NCBI RefSeq assembly: GCF_000373625.1
Contig: NZ_KB891987.1
Location: 310,001-374,000, forward strand
Source: Streptomyces sp. LaPpAH-108
Lineage (GTDB): Bacteria; Actinomycetota; Actinomycetes; Streptomycetales; Streptomycetaceae
Length of the DNA: 64,000 nucleotides
Direction of reading: 5' to 3'
Part shown: positions 17,318 to 27,318 of the stretch, one piece after another
How the letters are laid out: each line of letters opens with the position of its first letter
Numbering within the stretch: the stretch's first letter is position 1
Notes under the pieces: model-generated
The model's input: only the letters and a program-made list of their open reading frames with translations
The model's database searches: none
What the model was told of the DNA's origin: nothing
Position numbers and translations under genes: made by a program

Positions 17318-18472
17318 ATGTCTGTGTCCACGGGGACGACTGCCGAACCGACTGCCGAGACGACTGCCGTAACGACCGCTGAAGCGACGCCGGACCAGGT
17401 GCTGCGACCGCACGCGGAGCACGCCTTCGCGGGTGAACTCGCCGCGCTGGCCGCCCATGACGACCGGCCGCGTCCGGCCCGCTGGAAGCTGTCGCCCTGG
17501 GCCGTCGCCACCTATCTGCTCGGCGGCACGCTGCCCGACGGCACGGTGATAACCCCCAAGTACGTAGGCCCGCGCCGCCTCGTCGAGGTCGCCGTCACCA
17601 CGCTCGCCACCGATCGTGCCCTGCTGCTGCTCGGCGTGCCCGGCACGGCCAAGACCTGGGTGTCGGAGCACCTGGCCGCCGCCGTCAGCGGTGACTCGAC
17701 CCTGCTGGTGCAGGGCACCGCGGGCACCCCGGAGGAGGCGATCCGCTACGGCTGGAACTACGCCCGGCTGCTCGCCCACGGCCCCAGCCGCGCGGCGCTG
17801 GTGCCGAGCCCGGTCATGCGCGCCATGTCCGAGGGCGGGACGGCGCGCGTGGAGGAGCTGACCCGTATCCCGGCCGATGTGCAGGACAGTCTGATCACGA
17901 TCCTCTCCGAGAAGACGCTGCCCGTCCCGGAGTTGGGAGAGGAGGTCCAGGCGGTCCGGGGGTTCAACCTCATCGCCACCGCGAACGACCGCGACCGGGG
18001 TGTGAACGACCTCTCCAGCGCGCTGCGCCGCCGTTTCAACACGGTGGTGTTGCCGCTGCCGGAGACCGCCGAGGCCGAGGTGGACATCGTCACGCGCCGG
18101 GTCGAGCAGATCGGCCGCGCCCTGGACCTGCCGACCGCGTCCGACGGCCTGGACGAGATCCGCCGCGTCGTCACCGTCTTCCGCGAGCTGCGCGCGGGCG
18201 TCACCGACGACGGCCGGACCAGGGTCAAGTCGCCGAGCGGCACCCTGTCCACGGCCGAGGCGATCTCCGTCGTCACCGGCGGGCTCGCCCTGTCGGCCCA
18301 CTTCGGCGACGGCGTGCTGCGCGCCGGGGACGTGGCCGCGGGCATCCTGGGCGTCGTCGTCCGCGACCCGGCTGCCGACCGGGTCGTCTGGCAGGAGTAC
18401 CTGGAGACGGTCGTGCGCGAGCGCGAAGGGTGGACCGACTTCTACCGGGCCTGCCGCGAGGTGGGCGTATGA
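17318..18472 (+). CDS. MoxR-family AAA+ ATPase
   Basis: A 384-aa AAA+ protein. After a Thr/Ala-rich N-terminus, the ATPase core shows Walker A GVPGTAKTWVSEHL, a pore/linker region VQGTAGTPEEAIRYGWNY, an EEL-containing Walker B region (RVEELTRIPADVQDSL), sensor 1 LIATANDRDRGVNDL and an arginine-finger region SSALRRRFNTV. MoxR ATPases act as chaperones that remodel or load substrates together with VWA proteins. ATG 17318 has GGGGG about eight bases upstream. Its stop overlaps the next start by four bases (ATGA), and DUF5682 and VWA genes follow in the same operon. Transcription is predicted from the PafBC-like promoter upstream. Confidence 0.92.
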   Translation: MSVSTGTTAEPTAETTAVTTAEATPDQVLRPHAEHAFAGELAALAAHDDRPRPARWKLSPWAVATYLLGGTLPDGTVITPKYVGPRRLVEVAVTTLATDRALLLLGVPGTAKTWVSEHLAAAVSGDSTLLVQGTAGTPEEAIRYGWNYARLLAHGPSRAALVPSPVMRAMSEGGTARVEELTRIPADVQDSLITILSEKTLPVPELGEEVQAVRGFNLIATANDRDRGVNDLSSALRRRFNTVVLPLPETAEAEVDIVTRRVEQIGRALDLPTASDGLDEIRRVVTVFRELRAGVTDDGRTRVKSPSGTLSTAEAISVVTGGLALSAHFGDGVLRAGDVAAGILGVVVRDPAADRVVWQEYLETVVREREGWTDFYRACREVGV

Positions 18473-20862
18473 ACGCGGTGCGCGGCGGGGCGTTCGCGTC
18501 CGGGCCGCTGCTCCTGGGGGTACGGCATCACGGGCCCGGTTCCGCACGTGCCGTCCGCGCGGCGCTGGACGCGGGCCGGCCCGCCGTCGTCCTGATCGAG
18601 GGTCCGCCCGAGGCCGATCCGCTGATCCCGCTCGCGGCCGACCCCGGCCTGCGACCGCCGGTCGCGCTGCTCGCCCACGCCGTGGACGAGCCCGGCCGCT
18701 CGGCGTTCTGGCCGCTGGCCGAGTTCAGCCCGGAGTGGGTGGCGATCCGGTGGGCCGTGGAGCGGGGTGTGCCGGCCCGGTTCATCGACTTGCCGGCGGC
18801 GCACATGCTGGCGGGTGCGGGGGAGGAGGCGGAGGTGGGCGCGGGGCCCGATGCCGGGCCCGGTCCTGAGTCCGGCCCTGAGCCCGACGTTGTCCCTGGC
18901 ACCGATCCCGGGTCCTCCGAGGGTGCACGTCCCGACCCGCTCGCCGCGCTCGCGGAGGCGGGTGGGTACGACGATCCCGAGCGCTGGTGGGAGGACGTGG
19001 TCGAGCACCGGGGCGGGGGAGAGAGCGATCCCTTCGCGCCGTTCGCCGCGCTGGAGGAGGCGATGGGGGCGCTGCGGGAGCGGTACGGGGACGGGGGCCG
19101 CGCCCGTGACCAGGTGCGGGAGGCGTATATGCGGCTCCGACTGCGGCCGGCACGGCGTGAGTTCGGGGACGCGGTGGCCGTGGTGTGCGGGGCGTGGCAC
19201 GTGCCCGCGCTGCGGGCCGGGGTCACCGTCGGCGCCGACCGGGCCCTGCTGAAGGGGCTGCCCAAGGTCAAGGCCGAGCTGACGTGGGTGCCGTGGACGC
19301 ACCGCCGTCTGTCCCGGTTCAGCGGCTACGGGGCGGGGATCGACTCGCCGGGCTGGTACGCCCATCTGTTCCGGGCGCCGGACCGGCCGGTCGAGCGGTG
19401 GCTGACGAAAGTGGCGGGGCTGCTGCGGGAGGAGGACCGGATGGTGTCCTCCGCGCACGTCATCGAGGCGGTCCGGCTGGCCGACACCCTCGCCGTGCTG
19501 CGCGGCCGTCCGCTGCCCGGCCTGGGCGAGACCATGGACGCCGTGCGCGCGGTGATGTGCGACGGCTCGGACGTGCCGCTGGCCCTGGTCCACGACCGGC
19601 TGGTGGTCGGGGACGTGCTCGGGGAGGTACCGGAGTCGGCGCCCGCCGTGCCCGTGCAGCGGGACCTCGCCCGGGAGCAGCGCCGGTTGCGGCTCAAGCC
19701 GGAGGCGGCGGAGCGGGAGCTGGAACTCGATCTGCGCAAGGACACCGACGCCGCGCGCGGGCGGCTGCTGCACCGGCTGCGGCTGCTCGGGGTCGGCTGG
19801 GGCGAACCCACCACGTCCCGGGGGAGCACGGGCACCTTCCGGGAGACCTGGCGGCTGTGCTGGGAGCCGGAGTTGTCGGTGAAGGTGGCCGAGGCGGGTG
19901 TGTGGGGCACGACCGTGCTCGGCGCCGCGACGGCCAAGGCGGAGGCCGACGCGATCGCCGCCCGCTCCCTCGCCGATGTCACCGCGCTGGCCGAACAGTG
20001 CCTGCTCGCCGGGCTCCCGGACGCCCTCCCCGTGGTCATGCGCGTACTGACCGACCGCGCCGCCCTCGACTCCGACGTGAGCCACCTCGCCCAGGCCCTT
20101 CCCGCCCTGGTCCGGTCCCTGCGGTACGGCGATGTGCGCGGCACCCCCACCGGTGCGCTCGCCGAGGTGGCGGGGGGCCTGGCCGACCGGATCTTCGTCG
20201 GACTGCCCGTTGCCTGCACGGGGTTGGACGCGGACGCGGCGCACGAGATGCGGGGGCAGGTGGAGGGGGTGCAGGGGGCGGTGGCCTTGCTGTCCGAGGT
20301 GCGGGGCGGCCTCCGCGACCGCTGGCGGGCCGTCCTCCGGACCCTCGCGCTGCGCGACGCCGTCCCCGGGGAGATCCGGGGCCGGGCCGTCCGGCTGCTG
20401 CTCGACGACGGGGCGCTGGCCGACGGGGAGGCGGCGCGGCTCATGGGGCTGGCGTTGTCGCCGGGGACGGTGCCCGCGGATGCGACCGCGTGGATCGAGG
20501 GGTTTGTCGGGGGAGGCGGGGGCGGGCTGTTGCTGGTGCATGACGAGCGGCTGCTCGGGCTGGTCGACGGGTGGTTGACCTCGGTGTCGGACGACGCGTT
20601 CACGGATGTGCTGCCGTTGCTGCGGCGCACCTTCTCCGCGTACGAACCCGGGGTGCGCCGGACCCTCGGTGAGCTGGTCCGGCGGGGGCCGGAGAGAGCC
20701 GCCGGTCCCGTGACCGGCGCGGTGGCACCGCACGGTTTCGCGGCCGAACCCGACCGGGAGCGGGCGGACGCCGTGGTGCCGGTGCTGCGGTTGCTGCTCG
20801 GCCTGGAGGACGAACGGACCGCATCGAGGGACGACACCACACTGACGGGGGTGGGCACATGA
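18469..20862 (+). CDS. DUF5682-family protein
   Basis: A 797-aa soluble protein starting with the conserved LLLGVRHHGPGSARAVR segment, followed by VVLIEGPPEADPLIPLA and FIDLPAAHML. The N-terminal third resembles TraB/ChaN-like folds with conserved His and Glu residues, a suggestion only. The rest is long, helical and rich in Arg/Leu, with a Glu/Asp/Pro linker at about residues 125-160. DUF5682 genes occur almost always between MoxR and VWA genes. Both flanking junctions are ATGA overlaps, so stoichiometric production with these partners is likely. Function unknown. Confidence 0.85.
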   Translation: MNAVRGGAFASGPLLLGVRHHGPGSARAVRAALDAGRPAVVLIEGPPEADPLIPLAADPGLRPPVALLAHAVDEPGRSAFWPLAEFSPEWVAIRWAVERGVPARFIDLPAAHMLAGAGEEAEVGAGPDAGPGPESGPEPDVVPGTDPGSSEGARPDPLAALAEAGGYDDPERWWEDVVEHRGGGESDPFAPFAALEEAMGALRERYGDGGRARDQVREAYMRLRLRPARREFGDAVAVVCGAWHVPALRAGVTVGADRALLKGLPKVKAELTWVPWTHRRLSRFSGYGAGIDSPGWYAHLFRAPDRPVERWLTKVAGLLREEDRMVSSAHVIEAVRLADTLAVLRGRPLPGLGETMDAVRAVMCDGSDVPLALVHDRLVVGDVLGEVPESAPAVPVQRDLAREQRRLRLKPEAAERELELDLRKDTDAARGRLLHRLRLLGVGWGEPTTSRGSTGTFRETWRLCWEPELSVKVAEAGVWGTTVLGAATAKAEADAIAARSLADVTALAEQCLLAGLPDALPVVMRVLTDRAALDSDVSHLAQALPALVRSLRYGDVRGTPTGALAEVAGGLADRIFVGLPVACTGLDADAAHEMRGQVEGVQGAVALLSEVRGGLRDRWRAVLRTLALRDAVPGEIRGRAVRLLLDDGALADGEAARLMGLALSPGTVPADATAWIEGFVGGGGGGLLLVHDERLLGLVDGWLTSVSDDAFTDVLPLLRRTFSAYEPGVRRTLGELVRRGPERAAGPVTGAVAPHGFAAEPDRERADAVVPVLRLLLGLEDERTASRDDTTLTGVGT

Positions 20863-22073
20863 CCAGAGAGGCGACCGGCGCGGCACAGCGCGACGCCGAC
20901 GCCAACGCCGCTGACGCTGCCGCTGAGCGGTTGCGCCGCTGGCGCCTGGTGCTCGGCGGGGAGCAGGCCGACGGCACCGGGCACGCGCTCGCGGGGCGGG
21001 ACGCGGCGATGGACACGGCGCTGACCGCGCTGTACGGCAAGCAGGACCGGGGCGGCAAGGGCAGCGCGGGCGGTGGCCGGGAGCGGGCGGCGGGGCTCGG
21101 GGGTTCCGTGCCGTCGGTGGCCCGCTGGCTGGGGGACATCCGCACGTACTTCCCCTCTTCCGTCGTCCAGGTCATGCAGCGCGACGCGATCGACCGGCTC
21201 GGGCTCGCCGCGCTGCTGCTGGAGCCGGAGATGCTGGAGGCGGTGGAGCCGGACGTGCACCTGGTCGGCACGCTCCTGTCGCTGCATCAGGCCATGCCGG
21301 AGACGACGCGGCAAACGGCGCGGGCGGTCGTACGGAAGGTGACCGAGGACCTGGAGCAGCGGCTGGCGTCCCGGACGCGGGCGACGCTCACCGGCGCGCT
21401 CGACCGCAGCGCGCGCACCGGCAGACCGCGCCACCGGGACATCGACTGGAACCGCACGATCGTGGCCAACCTCAAGCACTACCTGCCCGAGCACCGCACG
21501 GTGGTGCCGGAACGGCTCGTCGGATACGGGCGGGCGGCGCGGTCGGTGCGGAAGGAGGTCGTGCTCTGTGTCGACCAGTCCGGGTCGATGGCCGCCTCGG
21601 TCGTGTACGCCTCGGTGTTCGGCGCCGTGCTCGCCTCCATGCGGTCGCTCAGCACGCGCCTGGTCGTCTTCGACACCTCGGTCGTGGACCTCACCGACCA
21701 GCTGGACGACCCGGTGGACGTGGTCTTCGGCACCCGGCTCGGGGGCGGCACCGACATCAACCGGGCGCTGGCGTACTGCCAGTCGCGGATCACCCGGGCC
21801 GCCGAGACGGTCGTGGTGCTGATCAGCGATCTGTACGAGGGCGGCATACGCGAGGAGATGCTGAAGCGGGTCGCCGCGATGAAGGCGTCCGGTGTCCAGT
21901 TCGTGACCCTGCTCGCCCTCTCGGACGAGGGCACCCCCGCCTACGACCACGAGCACGCGGCAGCCCTGGCCGCCCTGGGCGTCCCCGCCTTCGCCTGCAC
22001 CCCAGACCGGTTCCCGGAGGTGATGGCAGCCGCCCTGGAGAAGCGCCCCGTCCCGCTGCCTCACCCGTCCTGA
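20859..22073 (+). CDS. VWA-domain protein, MoxR partner
   Basis: A 404-aa protein. The N-terminal half is helical (WLGDIRTYFPSSVVQVMQRDAI). The C-terminal von Willebrand A domain (about residues 225-390) has an intact MIDAS: DQSGSM for DxSxS, a Thr in GGGTDINRAL and an Asp in LISDLYEGG. VWA proteins paired with MoxR serve as metal-dependent adaptors for the AAA+ ring. It is the last gene of the operon with moxR and DUF5682. No signal peptide is seen, so it acts in the cytoplasm. Confidence 0.9.
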   Translation: MTREATGAAQRDADANAADAAAERLRRWRLVLGGEQADGTGHALAGRDAAMDTALTALYGKQDRGGKGSAGGGRERAAGLGGSVPSVARWLGDIRTYFPSSVVQVMQRDAIDRLGLAALLLEPEMLEAVEPDVHLVGTLLSLHQAMPETTRQTARAVVRKVTEDLEQRLASRTRATLTGALDRSARTGRPRHRDIDWNRTIVANLKHYLPEHRTVVPERLVGYGRAARSVRKEVVLCVDQSGSMAASVVYASVFGAVLASMRSLSTRLVVFDTSVVDLTDQLDDPVDVVFGTRLGGGTDINRALAYCQSRITRAAETVVVLISDLYEGGIREEMLKRVAAMKASGVQFVTLLALSDEGTPAYDHEHAAALAALGVPAFACTPDRFPEVMAAALEKRPVPLPHPS

Positions 22074-22148
22074 CCTGCGACGAGCCCTCACCCCCGGCAA
22101 GCACCCGGCCAGGGCCCCGGCACCGCGTGTCACCTCGCCCGGCATCAT

Positions 22149-22162
22149 GTGACAGGTATCAC
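22149..22162. promoter_or_regulatory. Crp-like site upstream of sucCD
   Basis: GTGA-CAGGTA-TCAC is a perfect GTGA-N6-TCAC palindrome, the core of the Crp site. It is centred about 55 bp upstream of the proposed sucC -10 hexamer, a usual activator position. Confidence 0.5.
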
Positions 22163-22183
22163 CGCTCGGGTGTGACCCGCGAT

Positions 22184-22213
22184 TTAGAGGGCCCCGGCAA
22201 GCAGCGATAACCT
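22184..22213 (+). promoter_or_regulatory. Predicted sucCD promoter
   Basis: TTAGAG (22184-22189) and TAACCT (22208-22213) are 18 bp apart, giving a leader of about 120 nt before the sucC GTG. The remaining bases between the VWA stop and this site hold several TGTGAC/GTCAC half-sites but no gene. Confidence 0.4.
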
Positions 22214-22342
22214 GCGAGGCGGACATGCCGCGCGCTCGGACACCGTGTGCGCCCCCCTAGTGACAAGCGGACGTCACGTTGCCCTTCGCGGCACGCCCAC
22301 GCATCCAACGAACCGCGAGATCACTGATAGGGACGGAAGCGC

Positions 22343-23524
22343 GTGGACCTGTTCGAGTACCAGGCGAGGGACCTCTTCGCCAAGCACGATGTACCGGTGC
22401 TGGCCGGTGAAGTCATCGACACGCCTGAGGCGGCGCGCGAGATCACGGAGCGTCTGGGCGGCAAGTCCGTCGTCAAGGCGCAGGTGAAGGTCGGTGGTCG
22501 TGGCAAGGCCGGTGGCGTCAAGCTCGCCGCCACCCCGGACGAGGCCGTCGCCCGCGCGACGGACATCCTCGGCATGGACATCAAGGGCCACACGGTCCAC
22601 AAGGTGATGATCGCCGAGACCGCTCCGGAGATCGTCGAGGAGTACTACGTCTCCTTCCTCCTCGACCGTGCGAACCGCACCTTCCTCTCCATCGCCTCCG
22701 TCGAGGGCGGCATGGAGATCGAGGAGGTGGCGGCCACCCGCCCCGAGGCCGTCGCCAAGACGCCGATCGACGCCATCGACGGCGTGGACGAGGCCAAGGC
22801 CCGCGAGATCGTCGAGGCCGCCAAGTTCCCGGCCGAGGTCGCGGACAAGGTCGTCAACGTCCTGATCAAGCTGTGGGACACCTTCGTCAAGTCGGACGCC
22901 CTCCTGGTCGAGGTCAACCCGCTGGCCAAGGTCGCCTCCGGCGAGGTCATCGCCCTCGACGGCAAGGTGTCGCTCGACGAGAACGCCGAGTTCCGTCACC
23001 CCGAGTACGAAGAGCTGCACGACAAGGACGCGGCCAACCCGCTGGAGGCCGCCGCCAAGGCCAAGGGCCTCAACTACGTCAAGCTCGACGGCGAGGTCGG
23101 CATCATCGGCAACGGCGCGGGTCTCGTCATGAGCACCCTGGACGTCGTCGCGTACGCCGGTGAGCAGCACGGCGACGTGAAGCCCGCCAACTTCCTGGAC
23201 ATCGGTGGCGGCGCCTCCGCCCAGGTCATGGCGAACGGCCTGGAGATCATCCTGGGCGACCCGGACGTCAAGTCCGTGTTCGTCAACGTCTTCGGCGGCA
23301 TCACCGCCTGCGACGAGGTCGCCAACGGCATCGTCCAGGCGCTGAAGCTCCTGGAGGACCGCGGCGAGAAGGTCGAGAAGCCGCTCGTCGTCCGCCTCGA
23401 CGGCAACAACGCCGAGCTGGGCCGCAAGATCCTCACCGACGCCAACCACCCGCTGGTGCAGCGCGTCGACACCATGGACGGCGCGGCCGACAAGGCCGCC
23501 GAGCTGGCCCACGCCGCCAAGTAA
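22343..23524 (+). CDS. sucC: Succinyl-CoA synthetase (ADP/GDP-forming) beta subunit
   Basis: A 393-aa protein of standard length. The N-terminal ATP-grasp domain starts [19 protein letters not shown] and includes [18 protein letters not shown] for nucleotide binding, EVNPLAKV near the metal site, and a C-terminal CoA-ligase domain with [17 protein letters not shown] and [19 protein letters not shown]. With SucD it makes ATP or GTP from succinyl-CoA in the TCA cycle. It starts at GTG 22343 after GGACGGAAG. Directly followed by sucD (27-bp gap). Confidence 0.98.
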   Translation: MDLFEYQARDLFAKHDVPVLAGEVIDTPEAAREITERLGGKSVVKAQVKVGGRGKAGGVKLAATPDEAVARATDILGMDIKGHTVHKVMIAETAPEIVEEYYVSFLLDRANRTFLSIASVEGGMEIEEVAATRPEAVAKTPIDAIDGVDEAKAREIVEAAKFPAEVADKVVNVLIKLWDTFVKSDALLVEVNPLAKVASGEVIALDGKVSLDENAEFRHPEYEELHDKDAANPLEAAAKAKGLNYVKLDGEVGIIGNGAGLVMSTLDVVAYAGEQHGDVKPANFLDIGGGASAQVMANGLEIILGDPDVKSVFVNVFGGITACDEVANGIVQALKLLEDRGEKVEKPLVVRLDGNNAELGRKILTDANHPLVQRVDTMDGAADKAAELAHAAK

Positions 23525-23551
23525 GCACTCAGGACGAGGACACAACACACC

Positions 23552-24436
23552 ATGGCTATCTGGCTCAACAAGGACAGCAAGGTCATCGTCCAGGGCATGA
23601 CCGGTGCCACCGGCATGAAGCACACCAAGCTCATGCTCGGCGACGGCACCGAGGTCGTGGGCGGCGTGAACCCGCGCAAGGCGGGTCAGACCGTGGACTT
23701 CGAAGGCACCGAGGTACCCGTCTTCGGGACCGTCAAGGAGGCCATCGAGAAGACCGGCGCGAACGTGTCGGTCATCTTCGTGCCGGAGAAGTTCACCAAG
23801 GACGCGGTCGTCGAGGCCATCGACGCCGAGATCCCGCTGGCCGTCGTGATCACCGAGGGCATCGCCGTGCACGACACGGCGTCGTTCTGGGCGTACGCCG
23901 GCAAGAAGGGCAACAAGACCCGCATCATCGGCCCGAACTGCCCCGGCATCATCACGCCGGGCCAGTCGAACGTCGGCATCATCCCGGGCGACATCACGAA
24001 GCCGGGCCGTATCGGCCTGGTCTCGAAGTCCGGCACGCTGACGTACCAGATGATGTACGAGCTGCGGGACATCGGCTTCTCGACCGCCGTCGGTATCGGT
24101 GGCGACCCGATCATCGGCACCACGCACATCGACGCCCTGGCCACGTTCCAGGACGACCCCGACACCGACCTGATCGTGATGATCGGTGAGATCGGTGGCG
24201 ACGCCGAGGAGCGCGCGGCGGCGTTCATCAAGGAGAACGTGACCAAGCCGGTCGTCGGCTACGTCGCGGGCTTCACCGCGCCCGAGGGCAAGACCATGGG
24301 CCACGCCGGTGCCATCGTCTCCGGTTCGTCCGGCACCGCCCAGGCGAAGAAGGAGGCCCTGGAGGCCGCGGGCGTCAAGGTCGGCAAGACCCCGACCGAG
24401 ACCGCCAAGCTGGCGCGGGAGATCCTCTCCGCCTGA
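23552..24436 (+). CDS. sucD: Succinyl-CoA synthetase alpha subunit
   Basis: A 294-aa protein of standard length. The CoA-binding Rossmann domain starts at [19 protein letters not shown], and the ligase domain carries the phosphohistidine in [10 protein letters not shown]. It forms the catalytic complex with SucC. ATG 23552 follows an AGGACGAGGA ribosome site. Last gene of the operon; a strong terminator follows. Confidence 0.98.
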   Translation: MAIWLNKDSKVIVQGMTGATGMKHTKLMLGDGTEVVGGVNPRKAGQTVDFEGTEVPVFGTVKEAIEKTGANVSVIFVPEKFTKDAVVEAIDAEIPLAVVITEGIAVHDTASFWAYAGKKGNKTRIIGPNCPGIITPGQSNVGIIPGDITKPGRIGLVSKSGTLTYQMMYELRDIGFSTAVGIGGDPIIGTTHIDALATFQDDPDTDLIVMIGEIGGDAEERAAAFIKENVTKPVVGYVAGFTAPEGKTMGHAGAIVSGSSGTAQAKKEALEAAGVKVGKTPTETAKLAREILSA

Positions 24437-24471
24437 CCGGCCGATCACCCGATCGCCCGTTCATCGGCACA

Positions 24472-24514
24472 CCGGTGGGCCCGGTCCCCTTTCGTGGGGG
24501 GACCGGGCCCACCG
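24472..24514 (+). terminator. Terminator after sucD
   Basis: An 18-bp perfect inverted repeat (24472-24489 with 24497-24514) with a loop of about seven bases lies 35 bp after the sucD stop. It separates sucCD from the convergent HTH gene and may serve both. Confidence 0.88.
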
Positions 24515-24562
24515 GCGTTCCCGCACGCCCATCGAGGCGAGCGCGGACGTCACCCGGCCGGG

Positions 24563-25621
24563 TCAGCCGGGGTCGGGCGCCAGCCGGTCCGGCCCGTTGG
24601 CCTGCTCCCGGCGCAGCTTGGCGCGCAGGTCCTGCTCCGCCTTCGACAGCGGGCCCATCGCCGGGGCCACGGGCACGCCGCGTACCGCCTGGGCGGGGGC
24701 GATGGGTGCCTCGTAGTGCGTCGGGGCCGAGCGCAGGGTCAGCCCCGTCGCGCCGATGATGGCGACGGTGAAGGCGATGGCGGCGCGCGTCCAGAAGACG
24801 TTGCGGCGCTCGCCGACCGTGCGCACCGTGGTGGGGGCGTTCGCGCGCAGCCGTTCCGTGGAGGCCAGTTCGGTCAGCCGCCGGTGCAGCGCGGCGGGGT
24901 CGGCCAGCTCCGGGACGCAGGCGGCGACGGCCTCGCGGGCGCGGGTCACGCGTCCGGCGGCGGCCGGGGTGCTGGCCTCCGTCTCGGCGGCCAGCTCGGG
25001 CAGGTCCAGGCCGACGCCGTCGTAGAGCACGAGGGTGCGGCGGTACGACGGCGGCAGGCTCAGCAGCGCGTCCAGCAGGGCGCGGTCGGCCGGGTCGCCG
25101 GGCGGGGGCTCGGGGTTGCGGTAGCGGGGGCGGAAGCGGTGCCAGGGGGAGAGGGCGTACTCGTACGCGGTCGCCCGCACCCAGCCGCCCGGGTCGCGGT
25201 CCCGGGCCACCTCCGGCCAGCGCTGCCAGGCGAGCTGGAAGGCGCGCTCGACGGCCTCGCGGGCCAGTTCGCGGCGGCCGGTGAGGAGGTAGGTCTGGCG
25301 GACGAGGGCGGGGGCGCAGAACGCGTACAGCGCGTCGAACGCCTGATCGGGCGTCAGGGGTGGCGGCTCGGGACTGCGCGGTGCGGGAGGCCCCGCCGGG
25401 GACGCCTGACCGGCCGTCGGCTCGGTCAGCTCGGCGAGCAGGCGGGCGTACGCCTCGTGGCGCGGGCCGCCCGGAGTGCTCCGGCCGCGTTCCCAGGCGC
25501 GTAGGGTCTTGCGGCTGACGCCGAGTCGCTCGGCGACCTGAGCCTGCGTCAATGCGTGGCGTTCGCGCAGGCGTCGGCGTTCGTCCGGTGGTGGCAGCGG
25601 ACCGGCGTAAGTCTGCGTCAC
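24563..25621 (-). CDS. HTH (XRE)-ECF-sigma-like membrane-anchored regulator
   Basis: A 352-aa protein with three parts. Residues 12-68 form an XRE helix-turn-helix ([23 protein letters not shown]). Residues ~90-245 resemble regions 2 and 4 of ECF sigma factors ([34 protein letters not shown], then [28 protein letters not shown]), with DLPELA at the place of the sigma HTH. A single transmembrane segment follows ([21 protein letters not shown]), leaving ~55 residues outside. It may be a membrane-tethered transcription factor that lost RNA-polymerase binding, or an anti-sigma/sigma hybrid. GTG 25621 start. Conserved next to sucCD and the following membrane gene in Streptomyces as I recall; role unknown. 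Confidence 0.75.
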   Translation of the reverse strand: MTQTYAGPLPPPDERRRLRERHALTQAQVAERLGVSRKTLRAWERGRSTPGGPRHEAYARLLAELTEPTAGQASPAGPPAPRSPEPPPLTPDQAFDALYAFCAPALVRQTYLLTGRRELAREAVERAFQLAWQRWPEVARDRDPGGWVRATAYEYALSPWHRFRPRYRNPEPPPGDPADRALLDALLSLPPSYRRTLVLYDGVGLDLPELAAETEASTPAAAGRVTRAREAVAACVPELADPAALHRRLTELASTERLRANAPTTVRTVGERRNVFWTRAAIAFTVAIIGATGLTLRSAPTHYEAPIAPAQAVRGVPVAPAMGPLSKAEQDLRAKLRREQANGPDRLAPDPG

Positions 25622-25725
25622 GGCTCACCCCTCTGCGTGAAAAAGCACATAAACACATATTGGGCGACACTTCGGTGGTTCGCCTGTTACGCCGGGAAAG
25701 CGCGTGTCGTTGGGAGCATGGCGGC

Positions 25726-27318
25726 GTGCTCCTGCCGACCGATCGCTCCTCGTCGTCGTCCCTGTCGTCGTCCCTGCGGACCCGGTTGCGCGACCGTTCA
25801 CCCGGCCTGGGCGCGAGCCTGGCGGGCGGCGCGCTCGCCGCCGCGCTCGGACTCGCCGCGTGCGCCGCCCTGGTGATGGTGCTGTGGGTCAGCTCGCCGT
25901 ACCCCGACAGCGGTCCGGGCAGCGCGCTGCACGTCGCCGCCGCGCTCTGGCTGCTGGCCCACGGCGCCGAACTCCTGCGCGCCGACACGCTCTCCGGCGT
26001 CCCGCAGCCGGTGGGCCTCACCCCGCTGCTGCTGCTCGCCCTGCCGGTGTGGCTGCTGCACCGGGCCGCCCGGGACGCGGTCGACGCCCCCGAGACCCCG
26101 GGCGCCGACGACGGCCCCGGCGCCTCCGACGCCCCGCCCGCCGTCCCCGCCCGCACCGCCTGGACCGGCGTCGTCCTCGGCTACCTCGGCGTCGCCACGG
26201 CCGTCGCCCTCTACGGCTCCGGCGGCGAACTCGCCCCCTCCTGGCCCTGGATGACGGTCTGTCTCCCGCTGATCACCGCTGCCGCCGCCGCGTCCGGGGT
26301 CTGGTCGGCGTACGGCAGACCGCTCGGCCCGCTGCCGGGGCCCGTGCGGGGCCTGTGCGCGGGGGTCCAGGGGCGGGCCCGGCTGCGGACGGCCCTGCGC
26401 GCGGCCGTGGCCGGTACGGCCGTGCTGACCGGCGGCGGGGCGCTGCTGCTCGGGGTCTCGCTGGTGGGGCACGGCGACGCGGCGCGGCTGGCTTTCACGC
26501 AGCTCACGGAGGGCTGGACCGGCCGGGCCACCGTTCTGCTGCTCGCCGTCTCCCTGATCCCCAACGCGGCCGTGTGGGCGGCCTCCTACGCCCTCGGCCC
26601 CGGCTTCACCCTGGGCTCCGGCCATCTGGTGCATCCACTGCTCTCCGACCCGGCCCCGCTGCTGCCCCCGTTCCCGCTCCTGGCCGCCGTGCCCGACCCG
26701 GGCGCGGGCACCCCGCTGAACTGGGCCGGGGCGGCGGTGCCCGTCGCCGCCGGGATGACCACCGGCTGGTTCGTGGCACGCGGGGCCGCACGGCGCGGAG
26801 AGGCGGCAGTGCCCTGGTCGGCCCTGCGCACCACCGGGGTGCTCGCCCTCGCCGCCCTGCTGTGCGCGGCCTCGCTGGCGCTGCTCGCCGCGCTGTCGGG
26901 CGGCCCGCTGGGCGTCGCCGCGCTGGCCGACTTCGGCCCGGTGTGGTGGCTGACCGGTCCGGCGGCGGGCGCGTGGGTGCTGGTGACGGGGCTGCCGGTG
27001 GCGTGGACGGTACGGGCCTGGCGGCTGCGCGGCACCCGGAAGCGGGGCGCGGTCCCCGCCCAGGCCGCGGAGCCGAAGGGAACGGTCACCGGGCCGCGGA
27101 AAACCAGGGCACGCACCGCACCGGCCCCCACCCCCGAGCAGCAGAGGTCCGAGACCCCCGCCGAGGAGCTGTACGACTTCCTCGAAGCGGACGCCCCCTT
27201 CGCCTCGGACTGGCCCGACGCCACCGCCCGCACCGGAGCGACCCCGACGCCCGAGGCCCCGCCCCGCTCAGCCCACGCCGAGCCCCGTTCAGCCCCCGTC
27301 GACCCCCGCGACGACTAG
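25726..27318 (+). CDS. DUF6350-family integral membrane protein
   Basis: A 530-aa protein with about ten hydrophobic segments (for example [53 protein letters not shown]). The N-terminus is Ser-rich and the C-terminal ~110 residues are cytoplasmic, charged and Pro-rich. GTG 25726 was chosen for its GGGAG site ten bases upstream. No enzyme motif is visible. It precedes purN in Streptomyces and its stop overlaps the convergent next gene by CTAG. A structural or transport role is possible but unsupported. Confidence 0.75.
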   Translation: MLLPTDRSSSSSLSSSLRTRLRDRSPGLGASLAGGALAAALGLAACAALVMVLWVSSPYPDSGPGSALHVAAALWLLAHGAELLRADTLSGVPQPVGLTPLLLLALPVWLLHRAARDAVDAPETPGADDGPGASDAPPAVPARTAWTGVVLGYLGVATAVALYGSGGELAPSWPWMTVCLPLITAAAAASGVWSAYGRPLGPLPGPVRGLCAGVQGRARLRTALRAAVAGTAVLTGGGALLLGVSLVGHGDAARLAFTQLTEGWTGRATVLLLAVSLIPNAAVWAASYALGPGFTLGSGHLVHPLLSDPAPLLPPFPLLAAVPDPGAGTPLNWAGAAVPVAAGMTTGWFVARGAARRGEAAVPWSALRTTGVLALAALLCAASLALLAALSGGPLGVAALADFGPVWWLTGPAAGAWVLVTGLPVAWTVRAWRLRGTRKRGAVPAQAAEPKGTVTGPRKTRARTAPAPTPEQQRSETPAEELYDFLEADAPFASDWPDATARTGATPTPEAPPRSAHAEPRSAPVDPRDD

